64,000 bases of DNA from Actinosynnema pretiosum. Its GTDB lineage: Bacteria; Actinomycetota; Actinomycetes; Mycobacteriales; Pseudonocardiaceae. The DNA is taken from the NCBI RefSeq assembly GCF_024171695.1, contig NZ_JAMTCF010000016.1:165257-229256 (forward strand), read 5' to 3'. Under the pieces are notes generated by a model. That model saw nothing but the letters and a program-made list of their open reading frames with translations. It was not told where the DNA came from and did not search any database. The number at the start of each line of letters is the position of its first letter. Position 1 is the first letter of the stretch. Below are positions 8,721 to 18,207 of the stretch, piece after piece. The position numbers and the translations under genes were made by a program.

Positions 8721-10439
8721 ATGCTCTCGGTATTCGAGCGCATAAGCTCGAACAAAGCGAAAGTGGGAGGGGCTTTGATCGTTCTCGGTATCAGCGGTGG
8801 GCTGGGGCACGACGCGGCAGCCGGGCTCGTGATCGACGGCGAGGTCGTCGCCTGTGCCGAGGAGGAGCGGTTCGTCCGGCGGAAGCACGCCTACGGGCTG
8901 ACGCCGGCGAACGCCGCGATGTACTGCCTCGACTACGCCGGTATCACTATGGCCGACATCGACTGCCTCGCGGTGAGCTGGGACCCCAGGCACCGGCACC
9001 CGGACTGGCCGACTACCCTGCACGAACGGCTGCTGGGGCACCCGTTCTTCGCTGGCTCCCCCAGGCCGGCGGTCCAGGTCGTCGGCCACGCCAGGGCGCA
9101 TGCCGCAGCCGCCTTCTCCTGCTCCGGCTTCACCGATGCCGCGGTACTCACCGTGGACGGCCAGGGCGACGCCGTGTCCACCACGCTCGGCCGGGGATCG
9201 GGCACCGAGCTGACCGCCGACGCATCCTTCGGCATCCGCGACTCGCTCGGGTTCTTCTACCTGGCCCTCACCAACTACCTTGGGTTCGAACTGGGTGAGG
9301 AGGGCAAGGTGATGGGCCTCGCGTCCTACACCACTCCGACCTCGACGCCGAACCCGTTCGAACTCACCGGCGACGGCTACCGCAGCCCACTCGACGTGGC
9401 AGCGGCGGACTCCGACCACGACACCTACCGCGCCGTCGTCGGCGGCTGGAAGCAGTGGTTCACCGACCGGTTCGGACCGCCGGCCATCCCGACCTACCGC
9501 GTCGACCCGATCCGCGGACGGGCCCGCGTGGACCTGACCCTCGCACCGCACCACTACGAAGCCGCGGCGGCAGGGCAGGCCGAGCTCGAACGCGTGCTGC
9601 TGCACCTGGTGGAGCTGGCGGTGGCCGGGACCGGGGTGCGCGACCTCGTCATCGGCGGCGGGGTTGGGCTTAACTGCACGGCGAACGGCGTCGTCGAGCG
9701 TTCCGGCCTGGTCGACCGCCTGTACGTCTTCCCGGCCAGCGGGGACGCTGGCACCGGTCTCGGCGCCGCCCTCGCGGTGGCCGCTGAGAACGGAGAACGG
9801 CCGAAGGCCGCGATCGAGACCGCCGCCTTCGGCCCGGAGTTCGCCGACGCGGACATCGCGGCGCTGCTCCACGAGCTTGACCTGCCCTCCTGCGAGGCCA
9901 CGGACGTGGCGGCGGACACGGCTGCGCTCCTGGACCGCGGCATGGTGGTCGGCTGGGTGCAGGGCCGGATGGAGATCGGCCCGCGTGCCCTGGGGAACCG
10001 GTCGATCCTCGCGCTTCCCCGTGAGCGGCGGGTTCACACCGCAGTCAACAACATCAAGGGACGGGAGCAGTGGCGGCCACTCGCGCCGTCGATCCTCGCG
10101 GCCGACGCCGACCGGTACGTGACCGCGGCGGGGCGGGCCCCGTTCATGCTGACAGCCTGCCAGGTCACTGACCGGGCGCGCGAAGAGGTGCCTGCGGTCG
10201 TGCACGTCGACGGGTCGTGCCGGCCGCAGCTGGTGCGCGAGGAGACCAACGCCTGCTACGCCGGGCTGCTCGACGCCGTCACCGCCGCCACCGGCACGCC
10301 GGTGGTGTTGAACACCTCGTTCAACCAGGCCGGGGAACCACTCGTATGCGGCCCGCACGACGCGATCCGCTCTTTCTTCGCCTCGGGCCTCGACGCGCTG
10401 GTGATGGGCAACTCGATCGTCACCAAACGACCCACCTGA
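8721..10439 (+). CDS. O-carbamoyltransferase (NovN/TobZ family), copy 1
   Basis: A 572-residue carbamoyltransferase that makes carbamoyl-adenylate from carbamoyl phosphate and ATP and transfers the carbamoyl group to a hydroxyl. The N-terminal Kae1-like domain has GISGGLGHDAA, the metal-site pair HARAH and VTVDGQGD; the C-terminal YrdC-like domain has GRMEIGPRALGNRSIL, REQWRPLAPSIL and LNTSFN. Length is normal for the family. The ATG at 8721 is preceded by GGGGA at good distance; an internal TTG at 8775 after GGGAGGGG would remove 18 residues that are not conserved, so the exact start is uncertain. A second, distant copy sits at 18.2 kb, implying two carbamoylations. Confidence 0.92.
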   Translation: MLSVFERISSNKAKVGGALIVLGISGGLGHDAAAGLVIDGEVVACAEEERFVRRKHAYGLTPANAAMYCLDYAGITMADIDCLAVSWDPRHRHPDWPTTLHERLLGHPFFAGSPRPAVQVVGHARAHAAAAFSCSGFTDAAVLTVDGQGDAVSTTLGRGSGTELTADASFGIRDSLGFFYLALTNYLGFELGEEGKVMGLASYTTPTSTPNPFELTGDGYRSPLDVAAADSDHDTYRAVVGGWKQWFTDRFGPPAIPTYRVDPIRGRARVDLTLAPHHYEAAAAGQAELERVLLHLVELAVAGTGVRDLVIGGGVGLNCTANGVVERSGLVDRLYVFPASGDAGTGLGAALAVAAENGERPKAAIETAAFGPEFADADIAALLHELDLPSCEATDVAADTAALLDRGMVVGWVQGRMEIGPRALGNRSILALPRERRVHTAVNNIKGREQWRPLAPSILAADADRYVTAAGRAPFMLTACQVTDRAREEVPAVVHVDGSCRPQLVREETNACYAGLLDAVTAATGTPVVLNTSFNQAGEPLVCGPHDAIRSFFASGLDALVMGNSIVTKRPT

Positions 10440-10452
10440 AGGAGAGCGTGCG

Positions 10453-11586
10453 ATGGTCGACGAAGTCGACGCCAACCACGTCCGGATCTACGACACGACC
10501 TTGCGCGACGGGGCCCAGATGCCGGGTGTTGCGTTCAGCAGGCAGCAGCAGGTCGACATCGCCGCGGCATTGGACGAGCTGGGCGTGGACGAGATCGAGA
10601 TCGGGTTCGCCGCCTCGGGGCCACAACACCGCGCGGACATGGCGGCGGTCGTGGGCTCCGGGCTGCGGGCACGAACGCTGTCGTTGGCCCGTCCCCTCCG
10701 CCCGGATCTCGACGCGGCGGAGGAGGCCGGTGTCGACGGGGTGATCATCTTCACCGCGCTGTCGGACATCCACTTGCGGCACAAGCTGCGCATGGAGTAC
10801 CAGCAGGCCCTCGACCAGGCGTGCGAGGCGGTCGAGCATGCGCTGGGCAAGGGGCTGTTCGTCCAGGTCTCGCTGGAGGACGGCACCAGGACACCGCTGG
10901 ACCGGCTGGAGGCGTCGGCCAAGTCCCTGGTGGAGGCTGGCGCGCAGCGGATCGGGCTGGCTGACACCGTCGGCGTCGGCACGCCCGAGCTGATGGTCTG
11001 GATCGTCGGGACCCTGACCCGGACCGTCGACGTGCCGATCTCGGTGCACTGCCACGACGACTTCGGGCTCGCGACCGCGAACACGGTCGCTGCGGTGCTG
11101 CACGGGGCGAGCGTCATCTCCACGACCACGACAGGTATCGGCGAGCGGTCCGGGAACGCGTCCACCGAGCAGTGCGCGCTCGCGCTGACCGTGCTGCACG
11201 GCAGGACGACCAGCCTGCGCCTCGACCGGATCGCGGAGGTCTGCCGGCTGGTCGCGGAGTCCTCCGGGATCGCGATCCGGGCGAACAGCCCGGTCGTCGG
11301 GGCGAACACCTTCCTGCACGAGTCCGGCATCCACGTCGCCGCGATGCTGCGCGAGCCGAGTTGTTACGAACCGTACGATCCCGCTCTGGTCGGCGCGCGC
11401 CGGGCGTACGTGCTCGGCAAGACCAGCGGCAGGGCCGCGCTGCTGCACCTCGCCGGGCGGGACCACGGGGATCTCGACGACGAGACCTGCCGCCGGGTGC
11501 TCGACGAGATCAAGGGCCATGCGGAGCGACGGGACACGATCGACTCCGAGCTGGTCTCCCGGATTATCGAGAGGAACCTGCGATGA
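10453..11586 (+). CDS. isopropylmalate/homocitrate synthase-like DRE-TIM acyl-CoA condensing enzyme
   Basis: Condenses acetyl-CoA with a 2-oxo acid, the first step of alpha-keto-acid chain elongation. The 377-residue protein has the TIM-barrel start YDTTLRDGAQMPG (Ala where LeuA and NifV have Glu in DGEQ), the LEDGTR segment, the metal motif HCHDDFGLA, GIGERSGNAS and HESGIHV. It ends near residue 377 and lacks the C-terminal regulatory domain of primary LeuA, so leucine feedback is unlikely. AAGGAGAG lies 8 bases before the ATG. It is followed directly by leuC and leuD homologues. The substrate is inferred: 2-oxobutyrate from the fused threonine dehydratase, giving 2-oxovalerate (norvaline series), would fit. 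Confidence 0.88.
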   Translation: MVDEVDANHVRIYDTTLRDGAQMPGVAFSRQQQVDIAAALDELGVDEIEIGFAASGPQHRADMAAVVGSGLRARTLSLARPLRPDLDAAEEAGVDGVIIFTALSDIHLRHKLRMEYQQALDQACEAVEHALGKGLFVQVSLEDGTRTPLDRLEASAKSLVEAGAQRIGLADTVGVGTPELMVWIVGTLTRTVDVPISVHCHDDFGLATANTVAAVLHGASVISTTTTGIGERSGNASTEQCALALTVLHGRTTSLRLDRIAEVCRLVAESSGIAIRANSPVVGANTFLHESGIHVAAMLREPSCYEPYDPALVGARRAYVLGKTSGRAALLHLAGRDHGDLDDETCRRVLDEIKGHAERRDTIDSELVSRIIERNLR

Positions 11587-11659
11587 GCGGAGCCGACCAC
11601 CAGGGATACGACCGGCGCCTGCCTGCCCGGCACCTGCGGGCACAGGGCGGGGTGCGGTG

Positions 11660-12901
11660 GTGAGCGGGTCCGTGCACCGGTTGCTGGCCGACCTCGCCGG
11701 GCGGGAGGTGTCCGCCGACGACGTGGTGACCGTTGACGTCGCGCGGGTGATGGCGCACGACGGGTCGGGGCCGGTAATCGCGGAGACCCTGCGGCGGCAC
11801 GGCATCTCTTCCCTCGCTGCGGCCGACCGCGCGGTCTTCGTGTTCGACCACTACTACCCGCCGAGCTCCGTGCGGGAAGCCACCCTGCAATCGCGGGCGC
11901 GGGCATTCGCGGCGGAATACGGCATCCCGGTACACGCGGGCGAGGGGATCGCGCACCAACTGCTGCCGGAGCTCGGTCTCGTCCACCCGGGCACCGTGGT
12001 GGTGGGCGCGGACTCGCACACCTGCACCGGCGGCGCGTTCGGGGCGCTGGCCATCGGCCTCGGCGCGACCGACGTGGCGGCCGTGCTCGCGACCGGGCGG
12101 TTGTGGCTCGAAGTGCCCCCCATTCTGCGGATCCGGCTCACCGGCCAACTGCGCGCGCCGGCGACCGGGCAGGACCTCGCGCTGCGGGTGGTCGAGGCGG
12201 TCGGCACGAGCGGCGCGCTGGGAACGGCCCTGGAGTTCTTCGGTCCCGCGGTGGCCGGGCTGCCCATCCCAGACCGGATGAAGCTCGCGAACCACGCGGT
12301 GGAGATGGGCGCCGTGTGCGGCCTCTTCGGCGTGGACGAGACGTGCCGCCGGTGGCTCGCGGACCGCGGGGCCGACCTCACCCACTGCGACCGGGTCGCC
12401 GGGACCGACGACGACGGATCGTGGGACGTCTCGATCGACCTCGCCGACGTCGAGCCGGTGGTGGCGCTGCCGTCCCGGCCGGACAAGGTGAGGCTGCTGA
12501 GCGCGATCGACCGGACACCGGTGGACCAGGTGTTCATCGGGTCCTGCGCGGGCGGCCGACTGGAGGACCTGCACGAGGCCGCAGACGTGCTCCGCGGCCA
12601 CCGGGTGGCGGACGGGGTGCGGCTGCTGGTCGGGCCCGCGTCCGCCGAGGTGCTGCGACAGGCGACGGCGGACGGCACGATCGGCACCCTGCTCGAAGCG
12701 GGCGCGACGCTGCTGCCGCCCGGCTGCGGTGCGTGCCTCGGTCGCTCCGGGACGCTCGGTGACGACGACGTCTGCGTGTCGACCCAGAACCGCAACTTCG
12801 TCGGGCGGTCGGGCAGCGCGTCGGCCCGGATCTTCCTCGGCTCACCGACCACGGCGGCTGGCGCGGCCCTCGACGGCAACCTGGGTGGAGGCGACCGGTG
12901 A
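11660..12901 (+). CDS. leuC: LeuC-like isomerase large subunit (aconitase family)
   Basis: Large subunit of an isopropylmalate-type isomerase that moves the hydroxyl of a 2-alkylmalate by dehydration and rehydration. The 413-residue protein contains the aconitase signature GADSHTCTGGAFGALA, and the [4Fe-4S] cysteines in GSCAGGRLEDL (usual GSCTNGR) and PPGCGACLG. The GTG at 11660 is chosen because it is the first start after the preceding frame closes, and the N-terminus then matches the family. Its stop overlaps the leuD start (GTGA), so the two subunits are translationally coupled. The sequence differs from housekeeping LeuC at the iron-sulfur loop, fitting a pathway-specific enzyme. Confidence 0.9.
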   Translation: MSGSVHRLLADLAGREVSADDVVTVDVARVMAHDGSGPVIAETLRRHGISSLAAADRAVFVFDHYYPPSSVREATLQSRARAFAAEYGIPVHAGEGIAHQLLPELGLVHPGTVVVGADSHTCTGGAFGALAIGLGATDVAAVLATGRLWLEVPPILRIRLTGQLRAPATGQDLALRVVEAVGTSGALGTALEFFGPAVAGLPIPDRMKLANHAVEMGAVCGLFGVDETCRRWLADRGADLTHCDRVAGTDDDGSWDVSIDLADVEPVVALPSRPDKVRLLSAIDRTPVDQVFIGSCAGGRLEDLHEAADVLRGHRVADGVRLLVGPASAEVLRQATADGTIGTLLEAGATLLPPGCGACLGRSGTLGDDDVCVSTQNRNFVGRSGSASARIFLGSPTTAAGAALDGNLGGGDR

Positions 12902-13407
12902 TCGTTCGAGGACGGGTGTTCGCCCTGCCGGAGGAACTCCGGGACGACCTGAACACCGACGCGATCCTGCCCGCCGCGTTCCTCCGGCTGCCGGAGGAGG
13001 AGTTGGGTGACCACGCCTTCCACAACGTGCTGCCGGGTTTCCGCGAGCGGCTGGCCGGGCGCACCGTCCTGGTCGGCGGCTCGAACCTCGGTTGCGGTTC
13101 GAGCCGGGAGCAGGCGCCGAAGGCGCTGCTGGGCTGCGGGGTGCGGCTGATCGTCGCGGAGAGCTTCGGGAACATCTTCTTCCGCAACGCGCTCAACCTC
13201 GGGCTGGGACTACTCAAGGTGGCGTGCAGCTCCGCGTTCGCGGAGCTGCACGATGCGGAGCTGTCCGCCGACCTGGCCACCGGGACAGTCACCGCGCCGG
13301 GTGCCGACCTCCGGGGGACGCCGCTCACACCGCACCTGATGAGGATCGTGCGAGCCGGTGGCATCCTCCCACTGCTCTGCCAGGACCCGACGGCACTCGC
13401 GGGGTGA
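12898..13407 (+). CDS. leuD: LeuD-like isomerase small subunit
   Basis: Small (swivelling) subunit, 169 residues, with the hallmark GSNLGCGSSREQAP and the AESFGNIFFRNALN segment. The substrate-recognition loop that is YLR-type in primary LeuD reads FLRLPEEELG here, which may shift specificity away from isopropylmalate. The GTG start overlaps the leuC stop and the stop overlaps the ligase start, each as GTGA, so the three genes are one translational unit. Confidence 0.9.
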   Translation: MIVRGRVFALPEELRDDLNTDAILPAAFLRLPEEELGDHAFHNVLPGFRERLAGRTVLVGGSNLGCGSSREQAPKALLGCGVRLIVAESFGNIFFRNALNLGLGLLKVACSSAFAELHDAELSADLATGTVTAPGADLRGTPLTPHLMRIVRAGGILPLLCQDPTALAG

Positions 13408-14864
13408 ACGCCGGGCACGGACCCGCAGGCCGACTCGTGCACTGGGCGGCGGTGACGCCGGACGCCGTCGCCCTGCACGAGCCGGACGGCGCCACGTGGA
13501 CGTACCGCCGCCTGTACGAGACCGTGCGTGGCTGTGCCTTCTCGCTGCGAGGCCAGGGGATCGGGCCTGGTGACGTGGTGTGCACGGCGACCGCCGACCC
13601 GGTGGCGGCGCGGTTGCTGCGCTGGAGTGCCAACCTCGCGGGCGCGGTCGACGCGCTCCTCGACCCGGCGCTGCCCACCGCCGAGCTGGCGGCCAGGGCG
13701 GGTGCGGTCCGCGCTGCGGCCGTGCTCACCGGAACCGATCTGGCCGCGCTGGTGTGCGTGGGTCGGGACGGCGCACCTGGGTCCGCGAATGCGGTCGCGC
13801 CGACTGGGCCGGGCACGCCGGCGCGGGTGCTGTTCACCACGGGCAGCACCGGCACCGCCCGTGCCGTGCTCCAGCTCGCCGGTCAGCTGGACAGCGCCGC
13901 GGCGTCCAACGTGGCCGGACGCGGCATCACTGGTCGCGACGTGCTGCTGTGCGCGCTGCCGCCGCACCACGCTGCAGGCTCCCTGTTCGAGGACAGCGCA
14001 CTGACCGTCGGCGGTGGCCTCCGGCTGCTGCCCGCGCCAGGGTCGGCCGGGTTGGCGGCGGGGCTGAGCGCCGGTCCAGCCACGGTCGCCACGGTGGTCC
14101 CCGCCCTGCTGGCGGGCCTCGCGGACCGCGCGGGCGGGCTCACCGCGCTGAACCGGTTGCGGCTGCTCAACTACGCGGGCGAGGCCATCGACGCGGAACT
14201 GCTCCGACAGCTTCTGGAGGTCTACCGGGGGCGGGTGACGCGCGGCTACGGCCTGACCGAGGCCGGGCCGCTGGTGTCGATCCTGCCGGACTCAGCGCAC
14301 CGGGGCGCCACGCTGCCCGCGCCCGGAGACGTCGGCGTGCCCGCGCCGAACGTGGAGGTGCGCGTCGCGCCGGGGACGGGGGAACTGCACGTGCGCTCCC
14401 CCCACGTGATGGCCGGTTACCTCGGCGACCCGGTCGTGACCCGGGAACGGCTGAGGGACGGCTGGTTGGCGACCGGCGACATCGCCGAATGGCGGGGCGG
14501 GGGACTACGCCTGCTGGGCAGACTGGGCAACCGGATCCGCAGCGGCGGAGAATGGGTGTCCCTCGACCAGGTCCAGCGGTGCCTGGCCGAGGCCCCCGGT
14601 GTCGCTGGCGCGGCGGTCGTGGCGATCGCGCACCCGAGGTGGGGGCAGCGGCCGGTGGCGTTCGTGGCGGTGCGAGCCGGGTTCGCGCAGGAGGAGTTGC
14701 GCGCCCGCGTCGCCGCGACGCTCGCCAGGCCGTCGTGGCCCGACCGGGTGCACGTCCTGGAGGAGCTGCCCAGGACCGGTCACGGCAAGCTCGACCACGA
14801 GGCCATGCGCCGCATGGCCTCGTGCGAGTCGTCCGGCGACGTGGTCGAGTTCGGGACGCGTTGA
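13404..14864 (+). CDS. adenylate-forming ligase (A-domain-like, stand-alone)
   Basis: A 486-residue member of the ANL superfamily that would activate a carboxylic or amino acid as AMP ester and load a carrier protein. Core motifs are FTTGSTGTARAV (P-loop; the usual Pro-Lys is replaced by Ala-Arg), YGLTEAGP, DGWLATGDIA, GRLGNRIRSGGEW and the C-terminal RTGHGKLD with the catalytic Lys. It has no fused carrier domain. It is the last gene of the plus-strand operon, with a GTG start overlapping leuD. The free carrier protein at 940 and the PCP-condensation protein at 27.1 kb are the only carriers in sight. The substrate is unknown; the elongated amino or oxo acid is the natural guess. Confidence 0.88.
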   Translation: MNAGHGPAGRLVHWAAVTPDAVALHEPDGATWTYRRLYETVRGCAFSLRGQGIGPGDVVCTATADPVAARLLRWSANLAGAVDALLDPALPTAELAARAGAVRAAAVLTGTDLAALVCVGRDGAPGSANAVAPTGPGTPARVLFTTGSTGTARAVLQLAGQLDSAAASNVAGRGITGRDVLLCALPPHHAAGSLFEDSALTVGGGLRLLPAPGSAGLAAGLSAGPATVATVVPALLAGLADRAGGLTALNRLRLLNYAGEAIDAELLRQLLEVYRGRVTRGYGLTEAGPLVSILPDSAHRGATLPAPGDVGVPAPNVEVRVAPGTGELHVRSPHVMAGYLGDPVVTRERLRDGWLATGDIAEWRGGGLRLLGRLGNRIRSGGEWVSLDQVQRCLAEAPGVAGAAVVAIAHPRWGQRPVAFVAVRAGFAQEELRARVAATLARPSWPDRVHVLEELPRTGHGKLDHEAMRRMASCESSGDVVEFGTR

Positions 14865-14958
14865 CCTCTTGAGGTGCTGCGGGGGGCGGGTCACCCGGCG
14901 GTGCCGCCCCATGTTCCCACCGTGCCGTCCCCACCGGTTCCGGCACGAGACGGGTCGG
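14865..14958. terminator. short convergent gap between the two cluster operons
   Basis: Only 94 bases separate the stops of two long opposing operons. ACCTCTTGAGGT right after the ligase stop can form a small 5-bp stem, and a GC-rich inverted segment follows (GGCGGTGCCGCC). A bidirectional terminator is plausible but there is no U-run. Confidence 0.3.
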
Positions 14959-17514
14959 TCAGCGGACGAGGGCCTCCGCGACCACCTCGGCGAAGCGATC
15001 CACCTGCTCGTCCGTCTGGTCGCCCGCATACAGCCGCAGGAACGGTGGCTCCGTCTCCGCCATGCTCGCCGCGGCGGACACGCGCGGCGCGGAGAAGCCG
15101 AAGCTGACCCCCTTGGTCACGTGCAGGCCGAGGCGCTTCGAACCAGCGACCACGTGGTCCAACAGCGGTTCCAGCTCGGTGTGGTGGTTGCGCCCCGGTT
15201 CGTGGAAGACGTAGGTCACGCACCCGCCGGCGTAAGGCAGTTTCCGTGCGATCGCCACGTCGGGATGGCTGTCGTGGCCGGGGTAGCACACCATTCCCAG
15301 TTCCCGGACCCTCGGGTCGTCGTGGAGCCGCGTGGCCAGCCGCAGCGCGTTCGCGCCGATGCGGCGCATCCGGCGGCGGAACAGCGTCCGGTCGTACCGG
15401 GGGAAGAGATCCGCGTAGTGGCGGTAGAGGATCGTCCCGGTGTTGCGGCGCAGCCGGTCGAAGTGCGCCCTGAGCTGGACCGGGTACACGAGCAGGCCCG
15501 CCATCCCCGCGTCGAGCCCGAGCTGGAGGTACTTCGAACAGCTCTCGTAGTACAGCACCTCGACCAGGCCGCCGCCGACCAGCGCCCCGGCGGGCATCGC
15601 GCCGGAGAGCATGGTGCCATCGACGACCACTGTGATCGGTTCGGTGACCGTCGACCGCAACCGGTCGAGGACCGCGGGCAGGTCGACCATCCGCTGCACG
15701 GCCGTGTTCGCGACCGGATCGATGAACAGGCAGCGCGGTCGGTGCGCGCGCACGGCGGCGATGATCTCCTCGGTGCTGTACCTGGGGGCCCGTTCGAACC
15801 GGAGGAACGGCAGGGCGGCCAGCTGCTCGTCGGCCTCGAAGTAGACATAGGGCGCGCGCAGGACCGTGTCGCCCGCCTTGAGCCTGGCGCGCAGGAGGAA
15901 CGACTCCAGCAAGGTGTACGCGGCCATCCCGGAGGAGGTGACGCTGACTGCGTGCTCGTCCGGTCGCAGGTCGAGCACTTCCATGAGTTGGCTCTCGACC
16001 CGTTGGACGGACTTGCTCTCGTACCGCTCGTAGTTGACGGTCGGGGAGTCCTGGACACCGGTGTCGAAGAACTGCGCGACCCGGGACTGTGCGTAGGAGG
16101 GCGAACACCACTCCAGCGCGCCTCGGACGTGCGCGACCGTGGCGAGCCCGAACCGCAGCACCGCTTGGTCGAGCGCGAACCGGTCGGCGCCGCCCTCACC
16201 GTCGTCCGCCGGCGAGTCCCGCTGCCAGCGGATCCGCTGCCGGGTGTCCTCCGCGAGGTCGCGTAGCCGTCGCACCAGCGCCTCGTCCACGACCAGGTCG
16301 TTTTCCGCGGCGTAGTCGACGTGCTCGTCGAGGCTGTGGACGGCGGCCCCCAGCTCGTCGAGGCATGTGGAGAGTTGGTCGGTCAGCTCGCCCAGCCGGT
16401 CACCGAGGTCGTCCCGTTCGGTGGCCCGTTCCCTGACCGGGCGCGCGCGAAGGACCGGCATGTCGGTCACCCGCCGGCCTCGCAGGTCCAACAGGCGCAC
16501 CAGGTCCGGGTCGCGGTAGGGGAAGCGCTGGATGCGGGACAGGGTGCCGTGCGTGAGGTTCCCGCCGCACAGGGGGATACCCACCGGTCCGGTCAGCCGC
16601 CCCTGCTGGGCCAGCCGCAGGCAGGCGATCACCCCGGCGGCGCCCGCCGGTTCGACCAGGATGCTCTCGTGCACTAGGAGCGCCAGCGTGGCGGCCGCCA
16701 GCTCCTCCTCGCTGAGGGTGATCGTCTCGGCCACGTAGCGGCGCACCAGCGGGTAGGTGATTGAGTCCGCCTCCAGGTTCACGGCGAGCCCGTCGGCGAA
16801 CGTCGGCTGGTGCACGACGCGGACGATCCCGCCAGCCGCGAGGCTGGCGGTCATCGTGGCGTACCGGCTCGGCTCGCAACCGATCAGCTCGACGTCGCGG
16901 TGGGCGGCCTCGGCACCGATGCCCAGGCCCGAAATAAGCCCACCGCCGCCGATCGGGGCGATCATCGTGGTCAGCGACGGCACGTCGGAGAGGAACTCCA
17001 GCGCGATGGTGGACGCGCCAGCGACCACGTCGCGGTTGTTGTAAGGCGAGATGTAGTCCAGGTCGTTCGCCTCGGCGAGCCCGCGCACATGCTCGATCGC
17101 ATCCTCCAGCGCGTTGCCGTGCTCGATCAGCCCGGCCCCGGTGGCGAGGATCCGCTCCCGCTTCAGCCTGCTGGCCACAACCGGCACGCAGATGTTGGCC
17201 TTCTTGCCCAGCTGTCGGGCGGCCTCCGCCACGGCGAGCCCGTGGTTGCCCGCCGACGCGGCGATCACCGGCTGGCCCGAGCCGCGGGCGACCGCGAGGT
17301 ACGCGCCCCGGAACTTGAAGGAGCCGGTGTGCTGGGTGGACTCCAGCTTGGCCCAGACCGGCACCCCGACCAGCCGTTCCAGCCAGGGCAGCGCCCGGAC
17401 AGCGGTGTGCGACACGTGCCCATCGAGGTCGGCTGTCGCACGCAGCGGGTCGATGCCGTGCGTGCCGTCCAGGTCCACCATGGTCGCCGGTGTGCGCACC
17501 GTCTTGCCTCCCAT
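14959..17514 (-). CDS. fused double PLP enzyme: threonine dehydratase + cystathionine-synthase-like
   Basis: An 851-residue two-domain PLP protein. Residues about 20-340 are a fold-type II threonine/serine dehydratase: SFKFRGA with Schiff-base Lys67, SAGNHGLAVA, IAPIGGGGLISG and CGGNLTHG. Residues about 345-480 are a charged helical linker. Residues about 490-851 resemble fold-type I Cys/Met-metabolism enzymes: VTSSGMAAYTLLES, VVVDGTMLSGAMP and a Schiff-base lysine at about 661 in ESCSKYLQ. The first half would supply 2-oxobutyrate from threonine; the second half could do a beta/gamma replacement or elimination. I know no standard enzyme with this fusion. It is the last gene of the minus-strand operon, 3 bases after the methyltransferase. 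It lacks the ACT-type regulatory domain of biosynthetic threonine deaminase. Confidence 0.85.
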   Translation of the reverse strand: MGGKTVRTPATMVDLDGTHGIDPLRATADLDGHVSHTAVRALPWLERLVGVPVWAKLESTQHTGSFKFRGAYLAVARGSGQPVIAASAGNHGLAVAEAARQLGKKANICVPVVASRLKRERILATGAGLIEHGNALEDAIEHVRGLAEANDLDYISPYNNRDVVAGASTIALEFLSDVPSLTTMIAPIGGGGLISGLGIGAEAAHRDVELIGCEPSRYATMTASLAAGGIVRVVHQPTFADGLAVNLEADSITYPLVRRYVAETITLSEEELAAATLALLVHESILVEPAGAAGVIACLRLAQQGRLTGPVGIPLCGGNLTHGTLSRIQRFPYRDPDLVRLLDLRGRRVTDMPVLRARPVRERATERDDLGDRLGELTDQLSTCLDELGAAVHSLDEHVDYAAENDLVVDEALVRRLRDLAEDTRQRIRWQRDSPADDGEGGADRFALDQAVLRFGLATVAHVRGALEWCSPSYAQSRVAQFFDTGVQDSPTVNYERYESKSVQRVESQLMEVLDLRPDEHAVSVTSSGMAAYTLLESFLLRARLKAGDTVLRAPYVYFEADEQLAALPFLRFERAPRYSTEEIIAAVRAHRPRCLFIDPVANTAVQRMVDLPAVLDRLRSTVTEPITVVVDGTMLSGAMPAGALVGGGLVEVLYYESCSKYLQLGLDAGMAGLLVYPVQLRAHFDRLRRNTGTILYRHYADLFPRYDRTLFRRRMRRIGANALRLATRLHDDPRVRELGMVCYPGHDSHPDVAIARKLPYAGGCVTYVFHEPGRNHHTELEPLLDHVVAGSKRLGLHVTKGVSFGFSAPRVSAAASMAETEPPFLRLYAGDQTDEQVDRFAEVVAEALVR

Positions 17515-17517
17515 TCG

Positions 17518-18207
17518 TCATCGGGCTTTCGGAGCGTTCATGGCTCTCGTCCTCGGCAGCCACCTCGGGACCCGCGCACGGTAGTCGCGGTAGGGCTCTC
17601 CGAGCACCGTTTCCAGGGACCGCTCCTCCACCACGACCCGGGCACCGATCGCGGCCGTGGTGGCGGCGGCCACTGCGGTGGCGGTCCACCACGCGCCGAC
17701 GCTGACCGCTGGCGCCACGTTGAGCAGGAACAGCCCGAGGTAGGAGGGGTGCCGGACCACCGCGTACACACCGCAGTCGCAGACCTGCTGGTCGTCGGTG
17801 ACCCGGACGTGCCCGGTGAAGAACTCGCCGAGGGTCCGCACGGCGGTGATCCGCATCACCGCGCCGCCCGCGAGCAATCCGGTGCCGAGCAGCAGCGCCG
17901 CCCGCGACCGCCGCGTCGGGCGCAGCGCGGTCGTCGCGATCGGCGCCCACCAGGCGAGCAGGTGAACGCCGACGAGGCCGCGCCGGGTTCCCCGGTCTTG
18001 CGTGCCGCCGCCGGCGGCGCGGTTGGCCGACTCGTGCTCGGCCAGCGCCTCGACGAGCGTCCAACCGGCCAGCCCGAGCAGCGGCAGGGCGACGTCCGGC
18101 CTGCGGAGCCGGGGCGCCGCGAGGACGGCGGCGGCTGGCGGCAGGGCGCGCGTGAGGACAAGGCGGACCATGCGAGTCGCCTTCATGAGGTTGACGGGTT
18201 CAGACAC
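17518..18207 (-). CDS. isoprenylcysteine carboxyl methyltransferase-family membrane protein
   Basis: A 229-residue integral membrane protein with several hydrophobic helices and the ICMT/PEMT core: GVYAVVRHPSYLGL, then EERSLETVLGEPYRDYRARVPRWLP. Family members methylate small lipophilic or carboxylate substrates with SAM at the membrane. A GTG start overlaps the carbamoyltransferase stop by 8 bases. In this context a carboxyl or O-methylation of the product, or a membrane-linked tailoring or resistance step, is possible; the substrate cannot be deduced. Confidence 0.85.
   Translation of the reverse strand: MSEPVNLMKATRMVRLVLTRALPPAAAVLAAPRLRRPDVALPLLGLAGWTLVEALAEHESANRAAGGGTQDRGTRRGLVGVHLLAWWAPIATTALRPTRRSRAALLLGTGLLAGGAVMRITAVRTLGEFFTGHVRVTDDQQVCDCGVYAVVRHPSYLGLFLLNVAPAVSVGAWWTATAVAAATTAAIGARVVVEERSLETVLGEPYRDYRARVPRWLPRTRAMNAPKAR

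Noticed and set aside
11583..11663. 26-codon ORF between the LeuA-like and LeuC genes (ATGA overlap with the LeuA-like stop)
   Set aside because: It could be a coupling peptide, but its sequence is Arg-rich and unconserved-looking, and the LeuC GTG overlaps its stop; more likely incidental.
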